Positions 11,284 to 22,601 are shown, counted from the first letter of the stretch. The stretch is 64,000 nt of DNA from Muscardinus avellanarius (GCA_963383645.1 OY726563.1:35432331-35496330); one strand, 5' to 3'. Numbers and translations are program-made. Notes: generated by a model from the sequence alone, not told the origin.

Positions 11284-11482
11284 ATTCCTTCCTTTTGGTC
11301 AGCCTCTCCAAACTGAGAGGTTTTGAGTGTTAATGTTACTCTTTCATAGTCATAAAGAATAAAGGGAATTATTTGTTTTAATCTCTACTTGGCAATAGCA
11401 GAACAATGAGTTTTGTAAGGTGGGTACAAGGGAACTAAATTATAGAAAACAAAACGGTTAACATCAGTTGACCTTCAAGATA
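11284..11482 (-). mobile_element. retroviral-like internal 3' end
   Basis: This is the sequence upstream of the 3' LTR, read on the minus strand and ending in the purine tract. No coding domain is recognisable in this short remnant. Its assignment rests on its position next to the LTR. Confidence 0.45.
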
Positions 11483-11689
11483 CTTTTTTAAAAATAATTT
11501 TTTTATTGGTGCATTATAGTCATACATCTTAATGGGGTACAAAATGTAGCAGCATACATGCATACACTACTCATTTAGCCCTTCCCCAATTCCACCCATC
11601 CCCTCCCCCTACCTCCTTCTTATGTTTGGCTTAGTTATTGACTTTGTTATGTTTGTGAATATACATTATGTATATTAGGGACATTTTAA
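11483..11689 (-). mobile_element. 5'-truncated L1 3' UTR
   Basis: This matches the L1-1-type 3' UTR (plus strand TTTTTATTGGTGCATTATAG at about 11500). It has an A-rich end at about 11483-11505. Only about 200 bp are present, the usual result of aborted reverse transcription. Confidence 0.85.
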
Positions 11690-11985
11690 GGATTAAAGAA
11701 GAGACGTTTTTGGTTCAAGTAAAAGCAGAGGGGACTTCTTTATTATGCAGACTCAGGTAGACTATAATCTCCCATTTTGGGGTTGGTTGAGGAGAACTGG
11801 TTTGCTTTGGGATCTATTTGCTTCCTCAAAGTTTTAGCTTGATAATGTGGAATTTGGCAGGAGTGATTTCATTTTGTTTTGGTCTGCTCTGTGGGGGCCC
11901 AGTCTACAACACTGGCCTCTCATAATTTTGCTTACCCCACATTATAAAGTTAGAACAATTTAGACATGATAGAGACCGTAAAAGT
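11690..11985 (-). mobile_element. second LTR (about 11690-11908) with short internal flank
   Basis: On the minus strand it starts TGTAGACTGGGCCCCCAC and runs to a segment with AATAAAGAAGTCCCC, a plausible LTR polyadenylation region. The preceding sequence (11909-11985) looks like the end of an internal region. It differs from the LTR at 10931, so two elements are represented. The L1 tail at 11483 lies against its 3' end. Confidence 0.5.
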
Positions 11986-13927
11986 CTTCAGTCAGCTGTT
12001 AAAAATGAAGGAAGGAATCTGGACCCTTGAGAGATGAAGTAATGTGTCCAGGGTTCCATGGTGCCTTGGTGACAGGGGCAGAACTTGTACCCAGTGCTCC
12101 CATGTCAAAATCATCTTTCCCTTCCATTTGTCCTGCTGCTCTTCATCTTGCCAGTCTCTCACAAGCAGGCACAGTGCACCTGACATGTTTTCAAGCCATC
12201 AGGGGACTGAGAGTCCCCACAGCTCAGGCCAGGCCATTGTCTTTTGTGCATTCTGTGGCAGACAGGGATGCATGCGGGGCTGATCTCAGGAGTGATAAGG
12301 GCTCTTGTGTCTCAGATCTGGTTTCACCTTTACTGAAGGATTCCTGAGATAGATCTGATCTTTCTCCTTCCATCTGTCCTCTGTGTGTTGCCTGAGCCTC
12401 TTCCCTTGGTATGCACACCACTCACTGCCCTGCTGTGGTCCTGGAGGCCAGAGGCTGAGGTGCATCTGATGACTATAGCCAAGACTGTGGCGTGGTCAGA
12501 GGCCATAGCTCCAGCCATGCACAGGCTTTTAAAAAAAGGGTCAGACAAGTGCGCCGATCCGGAAGGTTGGAGCTAACTCTTGGTGTTAGCTTTCTCCCAG
12601 CCTCCTCTGGCCTCTCTGGGGATTCTATTCTCAGTGCTGGCCTCTGTAAACTCCCTTAAGAGTTCTTTGTGAACAGGAATGATCACATTCACACACCCTT
12701 TCTATAGCCAAACTGATTCCAGGGTTGATAACATGTATAATGTTTTTTGGTCCCCCATCAGCGGTTTGATTTGATTTCATGGCTTTTCCTCCTCAAGTTT
12801 CAAAGCAGGTAAATGAAGCCCTTCTGTTACATTTGGAAATTCCAATGCTCAGCCCTTTTTCAGTACTGCCATTGGGAAAGAGAGAAGCAAGTGAGATCTC
12901 TGGATAACACATTAAATTTCAAAGCATCTTGGTTTTTGACAACCACATCAAATCTATGCTCCTGTTTTGTTTGTTTATACCTGCCGATGCTCAGTACAGC
13001 TCTCTGACCACAGTGAGAGCTACCCCTGCATTTTTTCCTAGCCTGGAAGAATTCATCAGCATCTTCCCCTTTCCTTTAAGACAACATAAAACTGTAACCC
13101 AGTTACAATGCCTGTGAGAAGGGGATTTTTCTACTTCCAGTCTCTAGCACACTTTCCCTGTTAGGCTGGCTTTGGAAGCTGACAAAATCAAGGCCTCTCC
13201 TATAACCCATTCACTGTGGTGAGATGCAGATCTCTCTCATGAAACACTTCTGATTCAAGCCTTCTGCTCCTTGCTGTGCAGCCCTGACACTGTGATGATG
13301 CGATCCGCATATAAATATCCCCTCTCACACTGGAGCAGGGAATGAAAGCAGAGCCTGTGCCAGGCCCTCAGGTACCAGGGGATGAAAGGAGGTGGCCGAG
13401 GAACCACAATGGAGAGATCTCATGTCCCACCAGGGTATTTCCAAGGGTGTTTTCCCAGTAGAGGGAGAACAAAACAATTCTGGAAAAGCTGCTATCATTA
13501 ACTTGCCTTCTTTGTGTGTTCTAGAGTATCCTCAAGGGCTTGGGAGGAGGCCAGGGAGGAGGAGCCTATTTCAACAGATAGGTATCTTTATGATGTTTCC
13601 CAAAGGATGGTTAGAGGAATTCAGAAGATGAAGGCTTAGCCTTTGATCACAGTATCCTATCAACACATGCTCAAACATTGGTTTAACAAAATAATTGGCT
13701 GCAGAAATCTTTTTCCTGCTTCCAGCTGGGCAAGTTCTAACATAAACGATGAGCAGGAAATATTAGTCTTCAAAGGGCTTTGCCCTCTAATTTTCTGGGC
13801 CCAGGCTTCTCAGACCAAGGGTACCCACCATGTGCCAACCCCCTGGCAGGGCTCTGAGTGCTAAGGATATGGTGTGGAGTAAGACAGAGAACTAAGGCAT
13901 ATGGGGTATTAGAAAAAAAAGTTATGG
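11986..13927. other. non-repetitive intergenic DNA with a possible MIR relic
   Basis: Positions about 12025-12100 (GATGAAGTAATGTGTCCAGG, then a CAGAACTTGTACCCAG end) resemble an inverted MIR. The rest shows no repeat I recognise. The short open frames between 12027 and 13864 have no domain or family resemblance and I do not call them genes. Confidence 0.4.
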
Positions 13928-14130
13928 CAGCCAGGAGTGGTGGTACACACCTGTAATCTCAGTACTTGGGAGACTGAGGCAGGAGGATCACAGATTCCAG
14001 GTTAGCACATGGGAACTTAACATTGCTTAAAAACAAACAAATAAACAAAGGGCTCGGGGTATAGCTCAGTGGTAGAGCACCCCTGGGTTCAATTCTCAGC
14101 AATGTGCATGTACACACACACACACACAAG
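13928..14130 (+). mobile_element. SINE, B1-dID
   Basis: The left half is at about 13928-14030. The linker is AAACAAACAAATAAACAAA. The right half contains TAGCTCAGTGGTAGAGCA (about 14058), the best-kept tRNA-like A-box in the window. It ends in a CA-rich tail. Confidence 0.9.
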
Positions 14131-14194
14131 AAAAATAATATGACATTGGCATTGTCTGGATTTTCTAGAGTGGTCTTCTACATATTATTAAAAT

Positions 14195-14535
14195 GTGCAC
14201 ACATAAGAGGTACCTCATTATAGTGTTTTAGTTAATGACAGATTATATGTACAACAGCAGTCCCTTAAGATTATAATGGAGCTGAAAAATTTTGATCACC
14301 TAGTACTTTCATTGTGTTACAGTTGCATGCATGAACTCAGTACAGTACTCTACTGTACTGATTTGTAGCCTAGGAGCAATAGGTTCTAATGTACAGCTTA
14401 GGGGTGTAGTAGGCTGTAGTAGACTGTACCATCTAGGTTTGTATATGTACACTCTATGATGTTTACCCAATGATGAAATTGTCTAATGATGCATGTCTCA
14501 GAACATATTTCTGTAGTTAAGTGACCAATGGCTGT
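14195..14535 (+). mobile_element. MER2-like DNA transposon (Tigger group)
   Basis: Recognised from AAGATTATAATGGAGCTG, GTAGCCTAGGAGCAATAGG, GTACACTCTATGATGTTTAC and the end TTAAGTGACCAATGGCTGTA. It is a non-autonomous relic that encodes no transposase. A split relative lies at 47135-47535. Confidence 0.75.
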
Positions 14536-14784
14536 ATTAGGTCTTCTATGTCTTCTCATCCAACCAGCATCTATGTCTAGACAAATGTACATATGTGAGA
14601 ATACCAATGTCAATCTCAATACCTTGTATAGGGAATGGGGAGGGAGCTGGAAGAAATCCAGATATGTGCTGTGTGCATGTATATCACCATCACCATGAAC
14701 TATATTATGGTGTGAAACTATAATGCACAAATGAATAAAATAAGCAAAAAACCCCTGCAAGTAGGTGTTTTGGATTTTTACCTT

Positions 14785-14945
14785 TAGAACGGTAGTTCTT
14801 ACAATGTAGTTCCTGGACCAGCAGCAGCAGCATTGAAAACTTGTTAGAAATGCAGATTCCTGGGCCCAACCCCAGAACTGCTGAATCATCAACTGTGGGG
14901 CGAGGCTCATCACTTCTGAGAGCCACAGCTTCAAGAGGGCCTGTG
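14785..14945 (+). mobile_element. MER5A-like DNA transposon (hAT-Charlie)
   Basis: The order GTAGTTCTTACAATGTAGTT, GACCAGCAGCAGCAGCATT, AACTTGTTAGAAATGCAGAT and CCCCAGAACTGCTGAATCA matches the MER5 family. It is a non-coding relic. Confidence 0.75.
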
Positions 14946-16198
14946 CTTCTTGTATCATTGTTCCTTTCTTTCTTCCAAATGGAAACCAATACTGGCAAAT
15001 GAAAATCAGATGGAACTTTCTATCTAGAGAAAATGATGTGATTGTCACCTGTGTTTGCTTTCTGAGATCACTCTGGCCTCTTACAGTTCCTAGTTGTGAA
15101 AGTGGGCGGTCTGGAGGGAAGAGGAGTTGCAGGATAATAACCTGGGAGATTTCTAATGACTCTAATTTTGGTGATCCAAAATTTCCTGCATGACTCACCT
15201 TTTCCTTGGCTTTGAGAAATTTCTTAATAAAAAAATATTTTGAGTTGCAAAGATGTATCATATTAGATTTCCAGCACAGAAAAAAGGGACATAGGGAATG
15301 GATTGTCTTATAAAATGTAATGGTTTATTGAGTTGAATGTCAAGCTAATGATCTATTTTCTTTGAAGTTTAAGGTTATGGAAGATCTTGCATCAAAACGA
15401 TTCAATGAGACAGAACAACAGCAAATTCCTTTTAGTGATTTACTTGGTAACTTTGAGTAATTCCCTTGCTGTCTGTTTATTTACTTGCCCTACTTCCTTT
15501 AACGACAGAACTGTGGAGACCATGTTTGGTATTGACAGTGGTTCACAGATCTAACGTTTCTTAAACATGACATTTTTTGGTGTGAAGATTTCCTGTGTAT
15601 ATTGGGCTTTAGCAAGCGAGAGCTTTAACAATGTGAAAGAGGGTTTTGGGTGATGTTTTGCACGAAGAAAGGGAATTTCCCATGGTGCCATTTGGTGAAT
15701 GCTGGAGCTCTGCCAACTCTCTGCCTAATTGGATCCATTCATCTCTGTCGATAAAAGTTAGTGGATGTACAACCTGGCCTAGGTAACTACAGTAAGTAAA
15801 TCAATGAACATCTGTTGAGGACCAACTGGGTGTGGAAGATACTGAGAGTTTAAGGTGAAGGGAGAAAAGAGATATGTTCCTTGCTTTCAAGGAACTTAAA
15901 CTTTGAATGACTATGCCTCACTAAGAAAGCCCTGAGTGACCAAATGTGTGCATGGTTAAAATGTAAATCAGAACATGTCACTGCTGTGTGCAAAACTCTC
16001 CAAGATTTCCTGTGTTCCACAGTGCAAATCTTCCATCCTGAGTAGAACCTTCCTTTCCCAGTTCCCTGTGACTCTTCTGACTGTATCCTTTTTCTATATG
16101 TCCCTCAGTCCCTCATTCACAAGCTGAGTGAGGACCAGGCAGTGCCCAGTCCTCACTCCATGCTTTTGGATTTTAATTCCCTCTGTCTAGAATGCTTT
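14946..16198. other. non-repetitive DNA with an L2 relic
   Basis: Positions about 15795-15905 (ATCAATGAACATCTGTTGAG and following) look like the 3' end of L2 on the minus strand. A 287-codon antisense frame (14398-15261) crosses MER2 and MER5 relics and is chance. The rest (about 15260-15790) has no recognised repeat. Confidence 0.4.
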
Positions 16199-16373
16199 TT
16201 AGCTGGGAGAGTAGGAGGCTAATACAGGAAGAATCGAAGGTTTGAGGGTAGTCTCAGCAATTTAGTGAAACTCTCAGCAACCTAGGGAGACCCTTTTTCA
16301 AAAATAAAAAAGAGGTTTGGGATGTAGCTTGGAGGTAGAACAACCCTAGGTTTAATGCTCAGTACAAAAAAAG
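16199..16373 (+). mobile_element. SINE, B1-dID, 5'-truncated
   Basis: It lacks the start of the B1-like half but keeps the linker (AAAAATAAAAAAGAGG) and the right half (GGATGTAGCTTGGAGGTAGA). The tail is A-rich. Confidence 0.85.
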
Positions 16374-16414
16374 CAAAGAAAAAAAATCTAGAATGCCTTC
16401 TACTTCATGCCTGC

Positions 16415-16836
16415 TGTCTCACTGCTGTAAATCAAAAGAACTGACCACACAGCTTAGAGGAAGGAAGATTTATTTGCTCACTGTTTTGGGAGATTCGGGG
16501 CTCAGTTCATGGGAGGCTGAGGTCCGTGGACCTCAGGGCATGGCAGCAGGATGCAGAGAGAGGGAGAGAGCAAGAGCTCTGTTCTCCCATCATGGAAGCC
16601 GTAAGCAAGAGAGAGAGAGTGAGCAAGCAAGCAAGGGGATTCAAAGACAAAAGTCCAGTCCCTAAGGCCATATTCCAAGAGACCCAATTTCTCTGGTCAT
16701 GCCCCACCTGCTAAGGTTACCACCCAGTAATGGATTTTACACACTGATGAGATTAGAAGCCTCATGATTTAATTATATCAATGCTGAACATGAACATATG
16801 AGCTCTTCAGGAGGCATTCTATATCCAACCATAACA
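16415..16836 (-). mobile_element. MaLR-like solo LTR, subfamily 1
   Basis: On the minus strand it begins TGTTATGGTTGG and carries AATAAATCTTCC near its 3' end. It is collinear with 47596-48170 (begins TGTTATGGTTAG, has CAAACTGTGAGTAAATATA). Both have a low-complexity CT/GA stretch in the middle. It carries no genes. Confidence 0.65.
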
Positions 16837-16870
16837 CCTGCCTCTCTACCTTTCTTTCTAAAAAAAAAAA

Positions 16871-17078
16871 CTGGGTGTGGTGATGCAGAACAACATTTGG
16901 GAGGCAGAGACCAGAGGATTGAGGTTCGCGGACAGCCTCAGCTACTTAGTGAGGCCCTTCACAATTCAGTGAGACCCTGTTTAAAAAAATAAAATATTAA
17001 AAAATAGGGCTGGTGGTATAGCTCAGAGGTAGACTGCCCCTGGGTTCTATCCCCAGTACCTCAGGGAAAAAAAACTTA
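16871..17078 (+). mobile_element. SINE, B1-dID
   Basis: Full-length copy with GAGGTTCGCGGACAGCCTC in the left half and TAGCTCAGAGGTAGACTGCC in the right half. It belongs to the 'agctacttagtgaggccct' group, as do the copies at 19795 and 35912. Confidence 0.9.
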
Positions 17079-18028
17079 GCATTGGTCACTATTTATTATT
17101 TGTTTCTCCTAATAGAAAGCAAAATTTATGAGAACAGTTTCCTGTTTTGCTTTATTCAGACAACGAAAGGATGAATAAATACATTTGGTTAGGCCAATGG
17201 ACAAAGGACAATTTCTAGTACCTCCCCTATCACCTGTTTCTTTACTGAGAAAGGGCAGTCTAGAATAGGATTTGGAACCAATGTTTATTCTCTGTCAGCA
17301 CAACCTTGCCCAAAACCATTATATTTTTTCTTCTTAAGATCTCATGATCAAAGTTCTTAGCCAAGTAAATAAGTGAACCCCAAATCATGACCCAATTTGC
17401 CTGTGATGCTTTAAATTATATTTTAGGATCAAATAAAGTCTAGAACATGTTCCCCAGCCCTCAAACATGCATATTTATTTTTGCTTTGCTGAATACCATT
17501 GTCCCAGAATTTCTTGTATTCATTCTATTAGTTTTCCGAAGTTATTGTTAATGAGTACCTACTATAATTCTAGATATATAATTATAGATAATTCTCTTGG
17601 TGCTGGGGATATAGAAATAAGCAAGTCACACACCTCTGCCTTCATGGATCTTCAAATGAGAGAGGCAGATAATTACTAGGACAAGTACGTACTATACTAG
17701 GAGGCAATGAGACCTTTAGAGAAAAAGAAAATTGGGCTAAGTAATAAGGAAGAACTGCAATTTTCAAGACAGTGGTCAGAGAATGCTTCAATTGATTAAG
17801 TGATTTGGGGCAGAGCTGTGGAAGAATTGAGCTATTGAGCTATGTGGCTATCAGAAGAGCCTTCTCTGTAGGAGGAATAGCATTTGTGAAGGTCTGGCAG
17901 TGGGGCTATGCCTGCTTTGTTTGAGGAATTGCAAGGAGGCCAGTGTGGCTGAGACAGAGGAAACAGAAGGGAGAGTAATGTGAGATATTGAGGGGCAGGT
18001 CACAGAGGATGTTAAAAGTGATCATAGG
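17079..18028. other. non-repetitive DNA with an L2 relic
   Basis: Positions about 17490-17690 (GAGTACCTACTATAATTCTA, then GGTGCTGGGGATATAGAAAT) match the reverse of the L2 3' region. I see nothing else. Confidence 0.5.
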
Positions 18029-18200
18029 AGCTGGGTGTGATGGCCCACACCTGAAATCTTAGTGTTTTGGAGGCTGAGACAGGATGATCAGAGGTTCAAG
18101 GCCAGCCTTGGAAACTTAGTGAGATTTTCCACAACTTAGTGAGACCTTATTTTGAAATTAAAATAAATAAACAAATTAATTAAATCCCCAGGACCACCAA
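18029..18200 (+). mobile_element. SINE, B1-dID, right half mostly lost
   Basis: The left half is clear (GAGCTGGGTGTGATGGCCCA). After the AT-rich linker only a trace of the right half is visible (AATCCCCAGGACCACCA). Confidence 0.85.
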
Positions 18201-19131
18201 ACCAAACAGAACAAAACTAAAAAATAAAAACAAACAAAAACCTACGATAGCTTTTACTCCAAATGAAGTTAGAAAGCCATTGGAGAACTTTGAGCACAAG
18301 ATTGACATACACTGACTTGTGCTTTTAAAATATTGTGTTGTTTGCTTGGAGAACACAGTGGGTAGCAGTGTGGAAAGACACAGGAACACCATTTGGAGGC
18401 TATTTGAGTATTCCAGGGAAGAGGTGGTGCTTGGACAGAGGTGTTAGCAATGAAGGTGGGGAGAATTAGCCGAATTCCCACATGTTTTTAACGTTGAGCC
18501 AGGAGGATTTGCTGAGCAGTGAATTGGGGAGTGTGGGAGAATGAGATGAAAGACAACACCAAGATGTAGGCCTCGGCCTCTGGAAGAACTGAGTCACCAT
18601 GGATTGGGGTGGAGCTGGTTTGGAATGGGGGTTGGAATTAGGGCTTCAATCTGGGCCTCGGGGAGTTTGTGACGCCTCTTCAACACCCATGTGGAAAAGT
18701 GCAGCAGGCAGGAGGAAGAAAGTCACTGATGGGACTGCAGGTACTTGTGCAGTTTAGAATAACTTCACCTCCTGACTCAGTAGGGAATCTGGGTCATAAT
18801 TCGTCTTTTGGAACTACTATCTCAAATGTATTTCTTTTCTAGGCCTAGGAGGGCCTTGGTGGTTTCTACAAAGCTATAATGCTTCATTTTGTTAAGAAGC
18901 CACACCCCAATCATCATGCTTTTGCTATGTTCAGGGGAGCAAAGGCCACTGATACTACATACAGTTTCTTATTAGGGTATTGTACTCATGGGAAATTTAA
19001 GGAAACTTAAAATATATGGCTAATATCTCTGTGAGAGAAGCATCTCTCTGTATACCCTACCACCACTGCTGCCATTTGTGCCTCAGTGCTAATCCTATGT
19101 ATTGAAGCCTCTGACACCATGAGCCTCAGCA

Positions 19132-19133
<2 letters not shown>
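18201..19133. other. non-repetitive DNA
   Basis: No repeat family or coding region recognised. Confidence 0.4.

Positions 19134-19174
<41 letters not shown>
19134..19174. repeat. (CA)n microsatellite
   Basis: About 20 uninterrupted CA units. Confidence 0.98.
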
Positions 19175-19177
<3 letters not shown>

Positions 19178-19179
<2 letters not shown>

Positions 19180-19265
19180 ACTGAGACTCAGGATAATTAT
19201 GAGCAGTGAGCTCACCTATAGTCACATAGAAAGTAAGTGGCAAAGCCAACTTTTGAACCTTTTGA
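19178..19265 (-). mobile_element. MIR relic
   Basis: AAACTGAGACTCAGG followed by GTCACATAGAAAGTAAGTGG and GCCAACTTTTGAACC is the inverted core of a MIR SINE. Confidence 0.7.
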
Positions 19266-19353
19266 ACTAAGGTCTTTCCTCTTCTAAGGAGGAATTCCTA
19301 CATAGTATGTTATACTTTTTATATTTTTGATAGGAAAGTTAGTTTTTATTTTA

Positions 19354-19564
19354 TTTTAATTTTGGTGCTGGGGATCAAACTCAAGGCCATTCTACCTCTG
19401 AGCTACATACACCCCCAGTCCAATTTTATTCTTTAATTTGAAACAGTGTTCCACTAAGTTGCCTACAGTCTTGCTAAGTTACTGAGGCTGGCTGTGAACC
19501 TGTGATCCTCCTGGCTCAGTCTCCCAGGTATTGGGATTTCAGGTATGTGTCACTATACCTGGCT
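19354..19564 (-). mobile_element. SINE, B1-dID
   Basis: Inverted full-length copy, from GGTGCTGGGGATCAAACTC to GTCACTATACCTGGC. Confidence 0.9.
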
Positions 19565-19582
19565 TGCTTGTCCATCCATTCA

Positions 19583-19768
19583 TTTGTGGTGCTAGGGATT
19601 GAACCCAGGATGTTCAACCTCTTATCTATATCCCAACCCTATTTTATTATTTAGTTTTAATTTTAAAATGGGGTCTTGCTACGTTGCTGAGGTTGGCCTC
19701 AAACCTGAGAGACTCCTGTCTCAGCCTCCCAAATATTGGGATTATAGGTGTGTGCCGAGCACCTGGAA
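19583..19768 (-). mobile_element. SINE, B1-dID
   Basis: A second inverted copy 18 bp after the previous one, in the same orientation. It runs from GTGCTAGGGATTGAACCCAG to the B1 start near 19768. Confidence 0.9.
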
Positions 19769-19794
19769 AAAAATTGGCTTTTAAAGCTTTACCA

Positions 19795-20230
19795 GAATCG
19801 GGGCGTAATGGTGTACACTTGTAATCCCAGCATTTGGCAGGCTGAGACTGGAGGATTCGCGATTCACAGACAGCCTCAGCTACTTAGTGAGGCTCTCTGC
19901 AACTTAGTGAGACCCTGTTTCAAATTAAAGAATTAAAAATAGGGGCTGGGCATGGTGGCACACACTTGTAATCCCAGCATTTGGGAGGCTGAGACCGGAG
20001 GATCGCGGTTCGTGCCCAGCCTCAACTACTTACTGAGGCCCTCTGCAACTCAGTGAGATCCTGTTTCAAATAAAGAATAAAAAATTGGGCAGGGGGTGTA
20101 GCTTGGAGGTCAAATGCCTCTGGGTTCCATCTCCAGACCCGCAAAAAAAAAAAAGAAATAGGGCAGGGGGTGTAGCTCTGAGGTCGAATGCCTCTGGTTT
20201 CCATCAATAGACCCGCAAAAAAGAAAAAAA
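19795..20230 (+). mobile_element. SINE, B1-dID, split by another SINE (outer copy)
   Basis: The left half occupies 19795-19944 and stops in the A-rich linker. The right half (GGGCAGGGGGTGTAGCTCTG) resumes at about 20157 and ends near 20230. The two parts join into one element if 19945-20156 is removed. Confidence 0.85.
19945..20156 (+). mobile_element. SINE, B1-dID, nested (inner copy)
   Basis: Complete SINE from GGGCTGGGCATGGTGGCACA to the A-tail at about 20156. It lies inside the linker of the outer SINE. AAATAGGG occurs at both edges in near-identical form, consistent with a target-site duplication. Confidence 0.85.
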
Positions 20231-20261
20231 ATTCACCAGTTTCACCAGAAAAGCAGAATTA

Positions 20262-20263
<2 letters not shown>

Positions 20264-20313
<50 letters not shown>

Positions 20314-20355
20314 TTGCAGTACTAGGGATTGAACCCAGGAGCATTCTATCTCATT
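20264..20355 (-). mobile_element. SINE right-half fragment with (TTA)n tail
   Basis: A run of about 16 TTA units (20264-20313) is followed by inverted SINE right-half sequence (CAGTACTAGGGATTGAACCC). The microsatellite probably grew from the A-rich tail of the SINE. Confidence 0.8.
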
Positions 20356-20514
20356 ATTATCATTATTATTAATTTTTTAGAAATGAAGGGCAAAATTGAC
20401 TCAACTGAAGTTCCCCCTTGAGGTCTCATGGCTGGCTGGCACATGGAGACACTTAAGAGCTCTTTGTTGAATAGTCAAGTAGCCAAGCCAGGTATGCTAG
20501 AGGAGCTTCATGGA

Positions 20515-20558
<44 letters not shown>

Positions 20559-20574
20559 GTATGTATGTATGTAT
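20515..20574. repeat. (TATGTA)n / (TATG)n microsatellite
   Basis: About six TATGTA units change into five TATG units within one tract. Confidence 0.95.
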
Positions 20575-21353
20575 CTTGTATGTGTACTGTTGCTTCTAAA
20601 TTTATCTAGCTGCTTCTTTGCAGGCAGGCTCGGATGGGAAGCCTGGTTGAGGTGGCCAGCCCTCCCCACCAGTGTGTGTCTCTTGGCAGAGCTGTTTGTG
20701 TAGAGCTACTTCCTGAGAGACTGTGCAAATGGAAGGGAGCTGTGAGCCCAAATAATTAAAGCTACTGAGAATGATCCAGAATAATTTCTCCTGGGCTTTT
20801 GCATGCACACAAGTATCTTTATCTCACCAGATTTCTCTCCAAAGGACTTTGCATTTCTAGACTATGCATAAGCCCTCGCTTAGGAAGATCACCAGGTAGG
20901 AGGTGGATATGAGAAAGAAGTCAGGCTGGCTGGAAATGTTGCTGTTGACCTTCTGGATAATCCACCTGAGGACAACTAAGAGTAGATGAATGTTTCTGGG
21001 TTTCCCTTCCTGGTGTTTATTTGTGCAGATATGTACATTCTGTCCTCTTCAGAGGCCAAGTCTCTTGTTAAATGTGGTCACTTTGCATCTTCCCTCTGCT
21101 GTCTACTGTCTCCCTGCCCTGGCCTGCCATTTCCCAATCACTCCGTCCATTCCTACCTGCAGCCCCCAGTTTCCGAAGCTGATCTCTATGCCCCCATGCT
21201 CCTAGTACTTTCCATCATGGCCACTATTGGCTGCTCTGTGAGGAGTTGCTGACCTTCACTAAGATTTCAGCACCAGTACTGGAAAGGGGTCCACAGGACT
21301 GTGACCCGACCCAGTGCCCTTCTGCACATCTTCCCCCATAATCCCCTCCTACC
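20575..21353. other. non-repetitive DNA
   Basis: No known repeat recognised. It is moderately pyrimidine-rich around 21000-21200. The short open frames there show no family resemblance. Confidence 0.4.
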
Positions 21354-21779
21354 TGCTATGAATATGATTTGTCCTCACATAAACTCAGGTTGAGGCTTGT
21401 CCCAAGTGTGGCAGTATTGGGAGGTGGGGCCTAGTGACAGGTGTCTGTGTTATGGCCCAGAGCCCTCATGAGTGAATTCACCCCCTTTCACACATGAGTG
21501 AGTTCTCGCTCTCCAGGGACTGGGTTAGTTACCATGTGAGCTGGTTGTTAAAAAGCAAGGTCACCCTTTGTGTTTTTGATCTTCTTCACAGGTCTGCTTC
21601 CTCTTTGGTTGTCTGCTCTGAGTTGAAACAGCACAAGGTCCTCATTAGATGCCGAATTGGTGCTGGTGCCATGCTCTTGGACTTTCTAGCCTCAAGAACC
21701 ATGAGCACATATATGCTCTCCTTATAAATTCTTTAGTCTCAGGTACTCTGTTATAGTAACAGAAAATGTACTATAAGAC
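21354..21779 (+). mobile_element. MST/THE1-like MaLR solo LTR
   Basis: Starts TGCTATGAATATG and contains GGGAGGTGGGGCCTAGTGA, CAGGGACTGGGTTAGTTACC and GCCATGCTCTTGGACTTTC. It ends GTTATAGTAACAGAAAATG. The order matches primate/rodent MST-type LTRs. No internal region is attached. Confidence 0.8.
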
Positions 21780-22152
21780 TTCCTCTCAGGGCCATTTCTT
21801 GTGAAAATTAGTGTAAACTGGTTTCTCTGTGCTATGAATTACTTGGTGTCAGAAGCTAGGCCTCATCAGGCTAAGGTCTAACATTCTGTGTGTAGCGTCT
21901 TTTGTCCCTTGAGCCATTGTTGGCCTAATGGGGAAAGGGTTCACTTTTTTTAACCCTCTGTATCAGTCACAATTTGGCATGAACAAATTTGGGGTTCCCC
22001 TTTTTATTTTAAAAAAGAGTTGCTTTAATTAATGAAGGAATCAATTGATTTTTGGTGGTGATTCTTAGGAAGTTATCAGAGCACTTGGCACATTGTTGGA
22101 GTTTCCAAAATGATTTGTGTTGAAGGCATAAGAGAGCTGATTCAAAGAGAGA
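21780..22152. other. non-repetitive DNA
   Basis: Nothing recognisable is seen. Confidence 0.35.
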
Positions 22153-22368
22153 GGCCGGGCATGGTGGCGCACAATTGTAATCCCCATGCTTGGGAGGCGG
22201 AGACAGGAGGATCACGCAGATTCGAAGCCAGCTGCACTGGCTTAAGAGACCCTGTTTCCAAATAAAAATATAAAATAGGTCTGGGAGTGTAGCCCGGAGG
22301 TAGAAGGACTTCCAGAAACCCCAGTACCACCCAAAGAAAGAAACAAACAAACAAACAAACAAACAAGA
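22153..22368 (+). mobile_element. SINE, B1-dID, 'cttaagagaccctg' subfamily
   Basis: CGGGCATGGTGGCGCACAAT starts it and CTTAAGAGACCCTGTTTCCA marks the variant. The right half reads GTCTGGGAGTGTAGCCCGG. The tail is (AAAC)n. It keeps several CpGs, which suggests relative youth. Confidence 0.9.
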
Positions 22369-22601
22369 AGGGTCTATCTTAGTTTGGGGTCCCCTGGAAG
22401 CCAACTCTAAGTCAATGGTGTGAATGGACAGCAGGTGACTCGTTTGAGAGGTAGAGATCCCAGGAAGCACTGCAGAGGGTGAATAACGAGAAGACAGATA
22501 ATACAGACAGTTCCTACACGAAGGTTCAATTTCTAATTTTTTTTACTTCTATAATGATGCAAAAATGGCATGCAGGCAGTAGAAATCATGCTTAAAATTC
22601 T

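Noticed and set aside
14048..14100. tRNA-like sequence (TAGCTCAGTGGTAGAGCA)
   Set aside because: It is the ID-like right half of a B1-dID SINE, which descends from tRNA-Ala. It has no complete cloverleaf and is followed by a SINE tail.
14398..15261. 287-codon minus-strand frame, one of the longest outside L1
   Set aside because: It crosses MER2 and MER5A relics, starts and ends at no element boundary, and its translation has no recognisable domain. Chance absence of stops is more likely.
22009..22470. 153-codon minus frame with hydrophobic runs
   Set aside because: It is mainly the antisense of a SINE (22153-22368). Phrases such as LPPGYTPRPILYF recur wherever this SINE is translated.
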